Source: Chryseobacterium daecheongense
Lineage (GTDB): Bacteria > Bacteroidota > Bacteroidia > Flavobacteriales > Weeksellaceae
DNA length: 64,000 nucleotides
Assembly (NCBI RefSeq): GCF_003729955.1
Contig: NZ_RJTX01000001.1
Coordinates: 496,001-560,000, forward strand
Reading direction: 5' to 3'
The notes under the pieces are model-generated. The model made no database searches and was not told the origin of the DNA. It worked only from the letters and a program-made list of their open reading frames with translations. Shown piece after piece: positions 33,956-42,719 of the stretch. Positions within the stretch are counted from its first letter, which is position 1. Each line of letters opens with the position of its first letter. A program made the position numbers and the translations under genes.

Positions 33956-34145
33956 TTGATTTTAAAATATAGAAACTAGAAAACCATGTATATCCTAAAA
34001 CCTATCTTTAATTGAATTTGATATTGTAATAATGCGCCCCTCTGTATTTCTTTCCCGAGATTAGAATAGTAACAAAAGAATAGTAGAAAAAAAATCCTCC
34101 TGTTTCATCATTAAAATTAAAACAGTAGCAGAGGAATGAGTAGAG

Positions 34146-34502
34146 ATGAGAAAAAATATTATGGACAACAAAAAACCTGAATTCAATTTAGAAGATTTAA
34201 ATCAAAGATTTTTTGTTCAAGACGAGATTTTAGCACTGGCTAAGCAAAACTCACCTCGTCTTTTAAATAAATTCAGATTAGCCTATCCTGAATTTTTTGA
34301 TAAAATATCTGCTATACAGCCCAATCTAAAAAATTCGGAGTTGATTTTCTGTATTTATTTGAAACTGAATCTTACCACTAAAGAAATTGCCACTTATACC
34401 TATGTAACTCCAAAGGCAATTCAGAACCGTAAAAATAGACTGAGAAAAAAGCTGAACATTCCTTCTGAAGTCGATATTTACAAGTGGTTCAATGATTTAT
34501 AA
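34146..34502 (+). CDS. Small LuxR/GerE-type HTH protein
   Basis: The 118-residue protein has a C-terminal half that is a GerE-like HTH (LKLNLTTKEIATYTYVTPKA followed by IQNRKNRLRKKLNIP), as found at the end of large Bacteroidota TPR-HTH regulators. The N-terminal half (FNLEDLNQRFFVQDEILALAKQNSPRLL) corresponds to the linker of those proteins; no TPR or membrane part is present. It is therefore either a compact stand-alone regulator or a remnant. The start could be 34146 or 34161. It lies downstream of the operator-controlled promoter at 33771-33818 and converges on the MBL gene with only three bases between. Confidence 0.7.
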   Translation: MRKNIMDNKKPEFNLEDLNQRFFVQDEILALAKQNSPRLLNKFRLAYPEFFDKISAIQPNLKNSELIFCIYLKLNLTTKEIATYTYVTPKAIQNRKNRLRKKLNIPSEVDIYKWFNDL

Positions 34503-34505
34503 TTA

Positions 34506-35237
34506 TTAAAATTGGATAGTCTTTTTATCAAGATCATGGTACAACAAAACATTCCAATGTTCTGTTGATGCTTTCTCCTGCCATAATTGTCTAAGCTCCT
34601 TAGCTTTTCTTCCGTCATAATCGCTCTTATAAGCTACATGGTACTTTAAATAAGATTCCTGCGGAAGATTATCTGATCCATAAAAAGCTGTTTCCTCATT
34701 TTCAGTGATCCAGAAGACCTGCAAATAAGGAGTATGGCCACCCACCACTTCATAAGTAATCTCATCTGTGATGTTTCCCTGATCATCATTCATCCAGACA
34801 ATATGCGGAAGCTGAATGATTTTTTCAAGAATGGAATGATCAAACTGAGAATTGTCTGGATTTTCTCTGGCAAAGTCCAGTTCCCGCTTCTGAATATAAA
34901 GTTCTGCATTAGGAAAAACCGGCTCAAAACCCTGATCTGTCAACCGTATTGTACCCTCAATATGATCTTTATGAAGATGGGAAAATAAAATCTTGGTAAT
35001 CTGTTCCGGACGGATGTTTTCCTGCTCCAGAATCTCAGATATTACAGTTTGTCCGTTTTCATTTTTCCATCCGATTCCTGTATCCAAAAGGATATAATCT
35101 TTTTCGGTAATAATGAGAAAGGGCTGTACAGACATCCTGATTTCATTGGCTTCATTAGAATTGTCCTCTGTTAAAAGAGTAAACACTTTGGCTGGGCTCA
35201 CAGAGAAATTTCCTTCTTTTAAGGGTATGATCTTCAT
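34506..35237 (-). CDS. MBL-fold metallo-hydrolase
   Basis: The 243-residue protein has the metallo-beta-lactamase signature FSHLHKDHIEG (HxHxDH), DTGIGW upstream, VGGHTPYLQVFW and a late YHDLD. It resembles quorum-quenching or glyoxalase-like hydrolases, but the substrate cannot be read. No signal peptide, so cytoplasmic. Monocistronic by position. It is transcribed away from the PdeM gene across a 70-base gap. Confidence 0.85.
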   Translation of the reverse strand: MKIIPLKEGNFSVSPAKVFTLLTEDNSNEANEIRMSVQPFLIITEKDYILLDTGIGWKNENGQTVISEILEQENIRPEQITKILFSHLHKDHIEGTIRLTDQGFEPVFPNAELYIQKRELDFARENPDNSQFDHSILEKIIQLPHIVWMNDDQGNITDEITYEVVGGHTPYLQVFWITENEETAFYGSDNLPQESYLKYHVAYKSDYDGRKAKELRQLWQEKASTEHWNVLLYHDLDKKTIQF

Positions 35238-35307
35238 GATGCAAAGTTCCTTATTATTTCTTATACAAAGAAATGTTTCTGTCTATAGAATAGATCATTA
35301 AAAAGGA

Positions 35308-35952
35308 TTATAATTCATGGATTTCCGAGTCTGTAAATACAAAATATTTTCCTTTTTTAGGGATATTTTTCGTGTCTAGTCCTGTAAACTCACTGAATGC
35401 GGGAAGAAGCAATTGCTGTTCCGTTTGGATGAAACAAGGGAGCTTGATATTCTTCACGGTAGAATTCAGCACAATTCCGGGATGGATATGTCCGGTAATT
35501 TGAAATTTAGGATGGGCAGTATCAAAATCATGCAGAAAAACTATACCGTTTATTTCCAGATGCTCCGCCTTGTAATTAAAACAGAGTTTTTCTTCCAAAG
35601 CCTTCGAAATTCTGTCGTGGTTTCCTTCCACAAGATAAAAGCTTATTTGTGAATACTGCTGTTTCCAGCTGCAAAACTCATCCACATCTGAGTTGTCTCC
35701 TGCATGAAGGAGATCTCCAACAACAATAAACTTTTCCGGGACAAAGTATTCTATCAGAACAGATAATCTTTCCAGATCACTTTTCATGATATGGTTGGCT
35801 ATGGCAATTCCGTTTTTCCGGAAATGAGCAGTTTTTCCGATATGAAGATCAGAGAGGATCAATGCTTTTTCCTTCACCCAAAATACCGCCCGTTGATTGG
35901 TCAGGGTGAAAGTTTGATTTTGAATAATTATATTTTTAGTGGCCAGATTCAT
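35308..35952 (-). CDS. pdeM: Ligase-associated DNA damage response endonuclease PdeM
   Basis: The 214-residue calcineurin-like phosphoesterase has LILSDLHIGKTAHF (DxH), VVGDLLHAGDNSD (GDxxH), LVEGNHDR (GNHD) and ITGHIHPGI (GHxH), the complete metal-binding set. PdeM is the small nuclease of the ligase-associated repair cluster, whose other three members lie directly upstream on the same strand. A perfect -7 element (TAATTTTG, 35978-35971) gives it its own promoter in addition. Confidence 0.92.
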   Translation of the reverse strand: MNLATKNIIIQNQTFTLTNQRAVFWVKEKALILSDLHIGKTAHFRKNGIAIANHIMKSDLERLSVLIEYFVPEKFIVVGDLLHAGDNSDVDEFCSWKQQYSQISFYLVEGNHDRISKALEEKLCFNYKAEHLEINGIVFLHDFDTAHPKFQITGHIHPGIVLNSTVKNIKLPCFIQTEQQLLLPAFSEFTGLDTKNIPKKGKYFVFTDSEIHEL

Positions 35953-35970
35953 TGAGGAAATTAGAAGTTA

Positions 35971-35978
35971 CAAAATTA
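35971..35978 (-). promoter_or_regulatory. -7 element of pdeM
   Basis: TAATTTTG on the minus strand, a perfect TAnnTTTG match, 19 bases before the pdeM ATG. It lies next to a 14-base tandem repeat. Confidence 0.5.
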
Positions 35979-35984
35979 CTCATA

Positions 35985-36012
35985 ATTCATAACTTATAAC
36001 TCATAACTTATT
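35985..36012. repeat. Two-copy 14-base tandem repeat
   Basis: ATTCATAACTTATA is followed by ACTCATAACTTATT (three mismatches). It covers the stop codon of the helicase gene and the pdeM promoter upstream region. It may be simple AT-rich slippage. Confidence 0.5.
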
Positions 36013-38449
36013 TATTCGACTGTTTTATCAGCTGTTGTATCCTTGCATCTAAACCTTCGCTTGAAAGGGTTTGGCGTAAGCTGTCAATTTTAATCGGGAA
36101 GCTCAACGGAGTAAAAGTATGAGAATATTTTAAAACGATCTTTGAGCTCTCAATTCTTTTAAAAGCTTCCACAAGACGTTGCTCCTGTAGCTGCATATTG
36201 AAAACTTCCGTATAGGCTTGCCGAACGAGGAAATGATTCGGATCATGATCTTCCAGAACTTTAAAGATCAGGCCCGCAGAACTCTGCAAAGATTTATTAG
36301 ACCGTTGCTGTCCGGGGAAATTCTGAATAACCATTCCGGAGATCACGGCAATATCCCTGAACTTTCTACGCGCCATTTCCGCAGAATTGATGCTTGAAAT
36401 CACATCATTCATCAGGTTATCGCGGCTTAATACCCTGGACAGATTTCCCTCATGTAATGGGATTTCCTTGTCACTGAACAGTTCAAAACCATAATCATTC
36501 ATCGCCATAGAAAAGGAGATAGGAGCCAATTTAGAAATCCTGTAGGCAATCAACGCTGCCATAACCTCATGCACAAGGCGCCCTTCAAAAGGATACATGA
36601 ATAAATGATATCCTTCCCGGGTTTTGATCAATTCCACTAAAAACTCATCCTCTTTGGGAATATGAGATCTTTTCTCCTGATTCACCAATAAAGGATGCAG
36701 GAATTTTAATTCTTTTTCCGAAGCTTTTGGGTTTAAGGCATTGGATAATTTTTCTCTTAAAAAATGGCTTAAATTGGAACTTAAAGGCAATCTGCCGCCT
36801 AAATAACTTGGAACCAGGGCTTTTCCTTTGGCTGCACGTACATAAACAGTCATTTCTTTGATCATTGCCACTTCCAACACTCTTCCAGCCAGAATAAATT
36901 TTTCTTCTTTTTTAAGCTTTGAAATAAAATATTCCTCAATCATTCCAATATATCCACCGGAAATAAATTTCACCTTCATCATCGCATCGCTTACGATTAC
37001 TCCCATATTCATCCTGTGAAGCATGGCAATTCTTCTGGAGGTTACTTTAAATATGCCGTCTTCCATAACGGTTACTTTATGATATTCTTGATAGCTTTTT
37101 AAGGCACTTCCGCCAATCGTCAGAAAATCCAGGATACTTTTCCATTCTTCCTCCATCATTTCCCGGAAGGTGTAGACTTTTTTGATCCGTTCATACACTT
37201 CATCCGGATAAAAACCATCTCCGACAGCCAATGTCATCAGAAACTGAACCAGAACGTCAAAGCATAATACCTGTGGTTCACGAGGTTCTATCACTTTTTG
37301 TTTTACGGCTTCTTTTAAAGCAGCCACTTCGATCAGCTCCAGAGAGTGGGTGGGAACACAGTAAATTGTGGACGTTTCAAAAGGGGAATGTCCGCTTCTT
37401 CCGGCACGCTGAAGAAATCTTGCAACACCTTTTGACGAACCTATTTGAATCACAGTATCAACAGGTTTGAAATCAATACCTAAATCTAAAGATGAAGTGG
37501 AAACAACTGCTTTTAATTTTCCGCTGCTTAAGTTTTCTTCAATCCATATCCTCAAATGGGCATCAATAGAGCTGTGATGAATAGCTATTTGCCCGGCAAA
37601 ATCCGGATGGACATCCAACAACAACTGATACCACATTTCACTCTGGCTTCTGGTGTTGGTAAATACAATTGTTGATTTGGAATTAAGAATAATCGGGACA
37701 ATTTTATCGGCCAGCTTAGCTCCAAGATGTCCCGCCCAGGGCAAGATTTCAACTTCATCCGGAAAAACGGGAATAATATCAATCTTTTTATGTTCTTTGG
37801 CCTTAACCGTTGTCTTTTTAATATCATAAGGAATCAATACTTCATGTGCCTCATCCAGATTTCCGATGGTGGCAGTGATTCCCCATATTTTGAGCTTGGG
37901 ATTATATTTTCTTAACTGAGAAACAGCCAGCTCAATCATTACCCCGCGTTTTGAGCCTAATAATTCGTGCCATTCGTCGACGACAACACAATGCAGATTC
38001 TGAAAGAATTTATTGTGGTTTTTCTGCCCGAGAAGCAAATGAATGCTTTCCGGAGTAACTACCAGAATTTCAGGCATATTTTTAACTTGCTGCTGCCTTA
38101 CTTTCGGATCGGTATCACCGTTTCGAACTCCTACCACCCAATCCAGCCCGATCTCATCAATGGCTTCCTGCATGGCTTTCGCAATATCTTTGGAAAGGGA
38201 GCGCAGGGGAGTGATCCATATCATTTTCAGCCCCTTTTTATATTTTTCAGGATGACTTAAAAAATCTGAAACCAAAGCCAGAAAAACAGAAAAAGTTTTC
38301 CCGAAACCGGTGGGAGCAACCACCATTCCGCTATAGCCATTTCCGAATTTACGCCACGTTTCCGTCTGAAATGTAAACGGGGACATCCTTTTCTCTTCCA
38401 TCCATTGACGGATGATTCTGAAACCCTCGGTATGTTCAAATGCTGTCAA
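36008..38449 (-). CDS. Ligase-associated DNA damage response DEXH helicase (Lhr-like)
   Basis: An 813-residue superfamily 2 helicase. Walker A is APTGFGKT (residues 45-52), followed by TPLRSLSKDI and the DEWH box in VVVDEWHELLG. Then come WGITATIGN, FTNTRSQSEMWY, VSTSSLDLGIDF and QRAGRSGHSPF (motif VI). A long C-terminal Lhr-type extension follows, and the family is the Lhr-associated DEXH helicase of bacterial ligase clusters. It probably unwinds damaged duplex or RNA-DNA hybrids ahead of nuclease and ligase action. It starts one base after the ligase stop codon, so it is co-transcribed and coupled. Confidence 0.93.
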   Translation of the reverse strand: MTAFEHTEGFRIIRQWMEEKRMSPFTFQTETWRKFGNGYSGMVVAPTGFGKTFSVFLALVSDFLSHPEKYKKGLKMIWITPLRSLSKDIAKAMQEAIDEIGLDWVVGVRNGDTDPKVRQQQVKNMPEILVVTPESIHLLLGQKNHNKFFQNLHCVVVDEWHELLGSKRGVMIELAVSQLRKYNPKLKIWGITATIGNLDEAHEVLIPYDIKKTTVKAKEHKKIDIIPVFPDEVEILPWAGHLGAKLADKIVPIILNSKSTIVFTNTRSQSEMWYQLLLDVHPDFAGQIAIHHSSIDAHLRIWIEENLSSGKLKAVVSTSSLDLGIDFKPVDTVIQIGSSKGVARFLQRAGRSGHSPFETSTIYCVPTHSLELIEVAALKEAVKQKVIEPREPQVLCFDVLVQFLMTLAVGDGFYPDEVYERIKKVYTFREMMEEEWKSILDFLTIGGSALKSYQEYHKVTVMEDGIFKVTSRRIAMLHRMNMGVIVSDAMMKVKFISGGYIGMIEEYFISKLKKEEKFILAGRVLEVAMIKEMTVYVRAAKGKALVPSYLGGRLPLSSNLSHFLREKLSNALNPKASEKELKFLHPLLVNQEKRSHIPKEDEFLVELIKTREGYHLFMYPFEGRLVHEVMAALIAYRISKLAPISFSMAMNDYGFELFSDKEIPLHEGNLSRVLSRDNLMNDVISSINSAEMARRKFRDIAVISGMVIQNFPGQQRSNKSLQSSAGLIFKVLEDHDPNHFLVRQAYTEVFNMQLQEQRLVEAFKRIESSKIVLKYSHTFTPLSFPIKIDSLRQTLSSEGLDARIQQLIKQSNK

Positions 38450-38450
38450 T

Positions 38451-40031
38451 TTATTGTATCAGTTTTTTGATTTCTTCCAGTTCATCAATTTCATCCACTG
38501 TTTTATCTTTTCTCCAACGCACGATTCTCGGAAATCTTAATGCCACACCGCTTTTATGACGATTACTGAACCCAATTCCCTCAAAAGCAATTTCAAATAC
38601 AAGCTCAGCTTTCACCGTTCTTACAGGTCCGAATTTTTCTATGGCATTTTTCGTTACAAAACGGCTCACTTCCATAATTTCTTTATCCGTAAGCCCGGAA
38701 TAGGCTTTGGCAATAGTCACCAAGGAATCTCCGTTTTTCACGGCAAAAGTATAATCCGTATAATAAGCACTTCGCCTTCCGCTTCCTTTTTGAGCATAAA
38801 TTAATACCGCATCAATAGTCAAAGGATTCACTTTCCATTTCCACCAGTCTCCTTTTTTCCGGCCGGAATGATAGGGTGAGTTTTTTTGTTTCAGCATTAG
38901 GCCTTCACTATTGATTTCTCTTGAATTTTCCCTGATCAGGTCAAGCTGTTCCCATTGTTCGAAAGTAATAGATCTGGAAATACTAATGTTTTGAGGCTGC
39001 TGATCTAAAAGCAGTTCTTCCAATATAGCTCTCCGAGCGGAAACAGGTTTCTCGCGAAGATCATTTCCTTCCAGTTCCAAAAGATCATATGCAAAAACTT
39101 CAATAGGAATATCCGTCATCATCTTTTTAGTGATGTTTTTCCTGTTTAAACGTTTTTGAAGCTCATTAAAATTTAAAACATTTCCTTCCTTCACCACTAA
39201 GATTTCTCCGTCAATTACGAAATTGCCTTTCATTGATTGTACTGTTTCCACAATTTCCGGGAATTGTTCCGTGATCATTTCTTCTCCTCTGGACCAGATA
39301 AAAACTTCATCATTTCTGCGGATGATCTGTCCCCGGATTCCATCCCATTTATATTCGATCAGCCATTCCTGAGGATTTCCAAGTTCAGGCAATTCTTTTT
39401 CTAGGGCATACGCCAGACAAAAAGGATAGGGTTTGGAATTATCCGGATTCACTTTCTCTGCCGAAATAAGCTCTTCAAAAGAGATTTCCTCAGGTTGCCA
39501 TTTTCCCATAATGCTGTGCATTAAAACATTGGTTTCCTGGCCCGAATATTTGGTAAGTGCATTGATCAGTGTTTTATAAGAAACCCCGATTCTGAAGCTT
39601 CCTCCTAATAATTTATTAAAAATCAATCGTTCCGTATAATCCAACCCGTTCCAGGATTGCAATACAAACTCTTTTTTCTCGGCTTCGGTTCGATCTTTTA
39701 AATTGATAATATCCGTCATCCATTGGGACAGTGACCGTTCTATTTTTTCTGAAGGCGGCGGGAGAACTAAAGAAAGTGTTTCCCCCAAATCTCCTACAGA
39801 AGAATAACTTTCCTGAAACAGCCAGAACGGAAGCTTTGTTATTTCAAGCGCCCAATCTTTCATCAAATTGGTATTGACATTACGTTTGGGTCTTTTCCCG
39901 GTAAACAAAGCAATGAACCATACTTTATCTTCATCCGGCGCACGTTCCAGATAATCGACAATAGCATCAATTTTTGCATTGGTTTTATTGGTGCTTTCCA
40001 AGGCGTTGATAAGATCTGCAAAATGTTTCAT
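38451..40031 (-). CDS. ATP-dependent DNA ligase
   Basis: The 526-residue ligase has an N-terminal helical DNA-binding domain (1-200), the nucleotidyltransferase domain with motif I EYKWDGIRGQ (adenylated Lys228), VIDGEILV (motif III), FAYDLLELEG, SEGLMLKQKNSPY, and WWKWK (motif V). The C-terminal OB-fold ends ...RFPRIVRWRKDK. It seals nicks and double-strand breaks with ATP. It is the central enzyme of the ligase-associated repair operon; its start overlaps the exonuclease stop by four bases. Confidence 0.94.
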   Translation of the reverse strand: MKHFADLINALESTNKTNAKIDAIVDYLERAPDEDKVWFIALFTGKRPKRNVNTNLMKDWALEITKLPFWLFQESYSSVGDLGETLSLVLPPPSEKIERSLSQWMTDIINLKDRTEAEKKEFVLQSWNGLDYTERLIFNKLLGGSFRIGVSYKTLINALTKYSGQETNVLMHSIMGKWQPEEISFEELISAEKVNPDNSKPYPFCLAYALEKELPELGNPQEWLIEYKWDGIRGQIIRRNDEVFIWSRGEEMITEQFPEIVETVQSMKGNFVIDGEILVVKEGNVLNFNELQKRLNRKNITKKMMTDIPIEVFAYDLLELEGNDLREKPVSARRAILEELLLDQQPQNISISRSITFEQWEQLDLIRENSREINSEGLMLKQKNSPYHSGRKKGDWWKWKVNPLTIDAVLIYAQKGSGRRSAYYTDYTFAVKNGDSLVTIAKAYSGLTDKEIMEVSRFVTKNAIEKFGPVRTVKAELVFEIAFEGIGFSNRHKSGVALRFPRIVRWRKDKTVDEIDELEEIKKLIQ

Positions 40032-41050
40032 TCTTCAGGGCTTTCAATGATTTCTTTTTCCGTTTCTTCTTCATCCTCACCAAAAAGGGTTTCCACCACA
40101 TCAGATTTGATCCCGATTTCATTTAAATATTTTGAAAACACTTCGGTTTGTCCATGCGTAACATGCACAATTTCGGCTTCGGTAGCTTTAACCGCCTGAA
40201 GCAAACCGTTCCAATCGGCATGATCACTCATGGCAAATCCTGCATCGGCACTCCGCCACCGTCTTGCTCCCCGAACCTGCATCCAGCCTGAACAGATAGC
40301 TGTTGCCGCATTGGGAATTTTTTTGATCACATTGCTGTCCAGCAAAGCGGGTGGAACAATAACAATTTCGTTTTGTAACTGCTTGGCATTTTCTCTGAAA
40401 TCGGCAATTTCATAATCCGGAAGTGTTATTCCCACTGTTTCAAAAGCTTCATTTAATTTTCCGATCGAGTAGTGGGTGTAGATTTTGCCTAATCCTTCCA
40501 CAGCTTTCATGATCCGCTGAGCCTTTCCAAGAGAATATCCGATAAATACAGAAGTTCTTCCGTTTTCCTGGTTTCTTAATACCCAGCTTTGAAGTTTCTT
40601 ATTGAGGTCTTCAATCTCCAACCAGTTATAGATGGGAAGCCCAAAAGTACTTTCTGTCACAAATTCATCGCACCTCACCAATTCAAAAGGAGTACTTAAT
40701 CCGTCATCCTGAACTTTATAATCTCCGGAAATCACACTTACATAGCCTTTATACTCCAATCTGATCTGTGCCGAACCAATAATGTGCCCTGCAGGATGCA
40801 TGGAAAGCTTTACTCCGTTGATATTGACCTCTTCACCATATTCCACACTTTGACATTCTATATCAGTTCCTATCCTTTGGTGTAAAATGGGTTTTGTGAA
40901 ATGGTGGCAGAGATATTTTTTCATTCCCCAACGGGCATGATCTCCGTGGCCATGTGTAATAACCGCCATATCAACAGGTCTCCATGGATCTATATAGAAT
41001 TTTCCTTGCGGGCAGTAAATGCCTTTTGATGTGAATGTGATTAGTTTCAA
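40028..41050 (-). CDS. Ligase-associated DNA damage response exonuclease (MBL/beta-CASP)
   Basis: The 340-residue metallo-beta-lactamase/beta-CASP nuclease has ITHGHGDHARWGM (HxHxDH), HPAGHIIGSAQIRL, VISGDYKVQDDG, ESTFGLP and ...VHVTHGQTEVF. It is the first gene of the four-gene ligase cluster and presumably trims DNA ends before ligation. The open frame reaches a TTG at 41092, but no ATG is available. The TTG at 41050 gives the start (M)KLITFTSKGIYCPQG, which is how the family normally begins, while the upstream TTG sits in a promoter-like GTAATTTG. The start remains uncertain. Confidence 0.88.
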   Translation of the reverse strand: MKLITFTSKGIYCPQGKFYIDPWRPVDMAVITHGHGDHARWGMKKYLCHHFTKPILHQRIGTDIECQSVEYGEEVNINGVKLSMHPAGHIIGSAQIRLEYKGYVSVISGDYKVQDDGLSTPFELVRCDEFVTESTFGLPIYNWLEIEDLNKKLQSWVLRNQENGRTSVFIGYSLGKAQRIMKAVEGLGKIYTHYSIGKLNEAFETVGITLPDYEIADFRENAKQLQNEIVIVPPALLDSNVIKKIPNAATAICSGWMQVRGARRWRSADAGFAMSDHADWNGLLQAVKATEAEIVHVTHGQTEVFSKYLNEIGIKSDVVETLFGEDEEETEKEIIESPEE

Positions 41051-41177
41051 TGGTGTGATCGGTTTTGTTTGATCATTCAAAAATCTAACCAAATTACTTT
41101 AAAAACAGTTATAAATCAAGAGAATTAAAAAAGCCATTCAAAAGGAACAGCTTGTATGGTTATTTTTCAAGACTTTT

Positions 41178-41288
41178 TTAAAGATCAATCCAGGCTCCGC
41201 CATTGTAGACCTTTTTAAATCCTTTTTCATAGATCAGCTCAAATGCTTTTTGTAAAATACTTAAACGGGTGGCTTCTGATTTTCTCAT
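41178..41288 (-). pseudogene. TetR-family regulator remnant
   Basis: From the ATG at 41288 the first 25 or so residues (MRKSEATRLSILQKAFELIY) are the typical beginning of a TetR/AcrR HTH. After YEKGF the sequence leaves the family (KKVYNGGAWIDL) and stops after 36 codons, before the recognition helix. The rest of the gene is missing. It lies 127 bases upstream of, and divergent from, the FrnE-type gene. I read it as a deleted regulator. Confidence 0.6.
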
Positions 41289-41415
41289 GATAATATGATG
41301 TACAAAAGAACAAATTTTTATTCTGATCTGAAAGATATTTACAACAGATATCCTAACTTTGATCAACTTTTAATACCATAAACGTTTAAAAATATTTTTT
41401 TCAATATAATTTACA

Positions 41416-42114
41416 ATGAAAATAGAAATCTGGTCGGACGTTATGTGTCCGTTTTGTTATATAGGCAAGCACCATTTTGAAGCGGCTCTTCAAAAATTAC
41501 CCTTTAAAGATGAAGTAGAAGTAGAATGGAAGAGTTTCCAGCTCGATCCAACCTTAAACCCTTCTGAAACCAAGAATACAGTAAGCTATTTAAAAGATCG
41601 AAAAGGTTTTTCGGAAAACCAATCTGTTCAAATGGTGAATCAGGTGTCTAAAATGGGTAAAGGGACGGGGCTTGATTTTAACTTTGATAAAGCTTTAGTT
41701 ACCAATACATTTCCGGCTCATAAACTGCTTCATTTATCAAAAAAACACGGCCAGTCTTCAGAAATGAAAGAAGCTTTGTTCGCTGCTCACTTCACTCATG
41801 GTGAGAACGTGGCAGATACTGAATTCTTAGTATCTCTTGCAGAAAAATCAGGGATAGATAAAAATGAAGCCAGACAGGTTTTATCTTCAGATCAATTTGA
41901 TCATGAAGTGCATCAGGATATGTCTGATGCCCAACATAATGGCATCAGGAGTGTACCGTTCTTTATTTTGAATGGGAAGTATGCCGTTTCCGGGGCACAG
42001 CCAGTTGAAATCTTTGAAAATGCACTTCGGCAGACTTATGAGGAAACGGTAGCTCCGTTCAAGGATCTTTCAAATAACAACAATTCTTGTGACACTGATG
42101 GATGTAGTATTTAA
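41416..42114 (+). CDS. DsbA family oxidoreductase, FrnE type
   Basis: The 232-residue cytoplasmic thioredoxin-fold protein starts KIEIWSDVMCPFCYIGK; CPFC is the redox motif. FQLDPTLNP, NTFPAHKLLHLSKKHG and SVPFFILNGKYAVSGAQP (cis-Pro loop) are typical of the FrnE/DsbA-like group. It ends with a cysteine-containing tail (NNSCDTDGCSI), which in FrnE proteins is a second redox pair. It takes part in thiol-disulfide exchange or oxidative stress resistance. The TetR remnant upstream may once have been its regulator. Confidence 0.9.
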   Translation: MKIEIWSDVMCPFCYIGKHHFEAALQKLPFKDEVEVEWKSFQLDPTLNPSETKNTVSYLKDRKGFSENQSVQMVNQVSKMGKGTGLDFNFDKALVTNTFPAHKLLHLSKKHGQSSEMKEALFAAHFTHGENVADTEFLVSLAEKSGIDKNEARQVLSSDQFDHEVHQDMSDAQHNGIRSVPFFILNGKYAVSGAQPVEIFENALRQTYEETVAPFKDLSNNNNSCDTDGCSI

Positions 42115-42126
42115 TTTTAAATTTCA

Positions 42127-42708
42127 ATGATAAAAATAAACGAAGACCTTCATTTTCCCGTTTCAGATACGCTTTTTGTTTTCGCCCTGGAGTCGGAGGC
42201 AGGAAAAGCTTTTGATGAGAAAAACAAACTGATCACGGGTATTGGAAAAGTGAATGCCGCCATAGAGCTTACCAAAGAGATCCATACCAGAAAACCCAAA
42301 TTGATCGTTAATCTCGGTTCAGCAGGAAGCAAAAATTTCAGCAAGGGAGAAGTGGTGTGCTGTACGAAATTCATTCAGCGTGATATGGATGTAAGAGGGC
42401 TTGGCTTTCATTTATATGAAACTCCATTATCCGGAATTCCACCCATTTTAGAATATGGACTGAAAATGAATAATCTGAAGGAGGGAATCTGTGGAAGTGG
42501 TGACAGCTTTGAGATGAATCATGCTGAAACAGATTACAATATTGTAGATATGGAAGCTTATCCTTTGGCACTTATTGCTAAGAAAGAAAATATCCCGTTT
42601 TTATGTTTAAAGTATATTTCTGATGATGCAGGAAGTGATGCCGCGGATGACTGGTCTGTGCAGGTACATCTGGCTGCCGAAGCTTTCAAAAACATACTAT
42701 TCAGTTAA
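42127..42708 (+). CDS. Nucleosidase (MTA/SAH nucleosidase superfamily)
   Basis: The 193-residue purine phosphorylase-fold protein has FALESEAGKAF, ITGIGKVNAAIELTKEI, LIVNLGSAGSKNFSKGEVV, and the catalytic region VDMEAYPLALIAKKENIPFLCLKYISDDAG (quoted in parts: VDMEAYPLALIAKK and FLCLKYISDDAG). It resembles MTA/SAH nucleosidases but is shorter than the 230 usual residues. It probably cleaves a thio- or deoxy-nucleoside in salvage. It lies 12 bases after the FrnE-type gene and 11 before the GNAT gene, so it is operonic. Confidence 0.85.
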   Translation: MIKINEDLHFPVSDTLFVFALESEAGKAFDEKNKLITGIGKVNAAIELTKEIHTRKPKLIVNLGSAGSKNFSKGEVVCCTKFIQRDMDVRGLGFHLYETPLSGIPPILEYGLKMNNLKEGICGSGDSFEMNHAETDYNIVDMEAYPLALIAKKENIPFLCLKYISDDAGSDAADDWSVQVHLAAEAFKNILFS

Positions 42709-42719
42709 AACTTCTTATC

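Larger units (their letters stand above)
33592..34145. other. 554-base intergenic region with an outward promoter and small-ORF candidate
   Basis: AT-rich. It holds a Crp/Fnr-type operator with -7 element (33771-33818, plus strand). The 10-base inverted words ATACCACATA (33709-33718) and TATGTGGTAT (33875-33884) flank it. There is also a 36-codon open frame at 33845-33955. A transcript from this promoter would run about 320 bases before the HTH gene at 34146, so it may be a long leader, a small RNA or a mini-gene. No tRNA or terminator is evident. Confidence 0.6.

Noticed and set aside
36008-41050. The exonuclease-ligase-helicase-PdeM run as a novel system
   Set aside because: All four genes match the known ligase-associated DNA damage response cluster in order and type. 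It is listed as features only.
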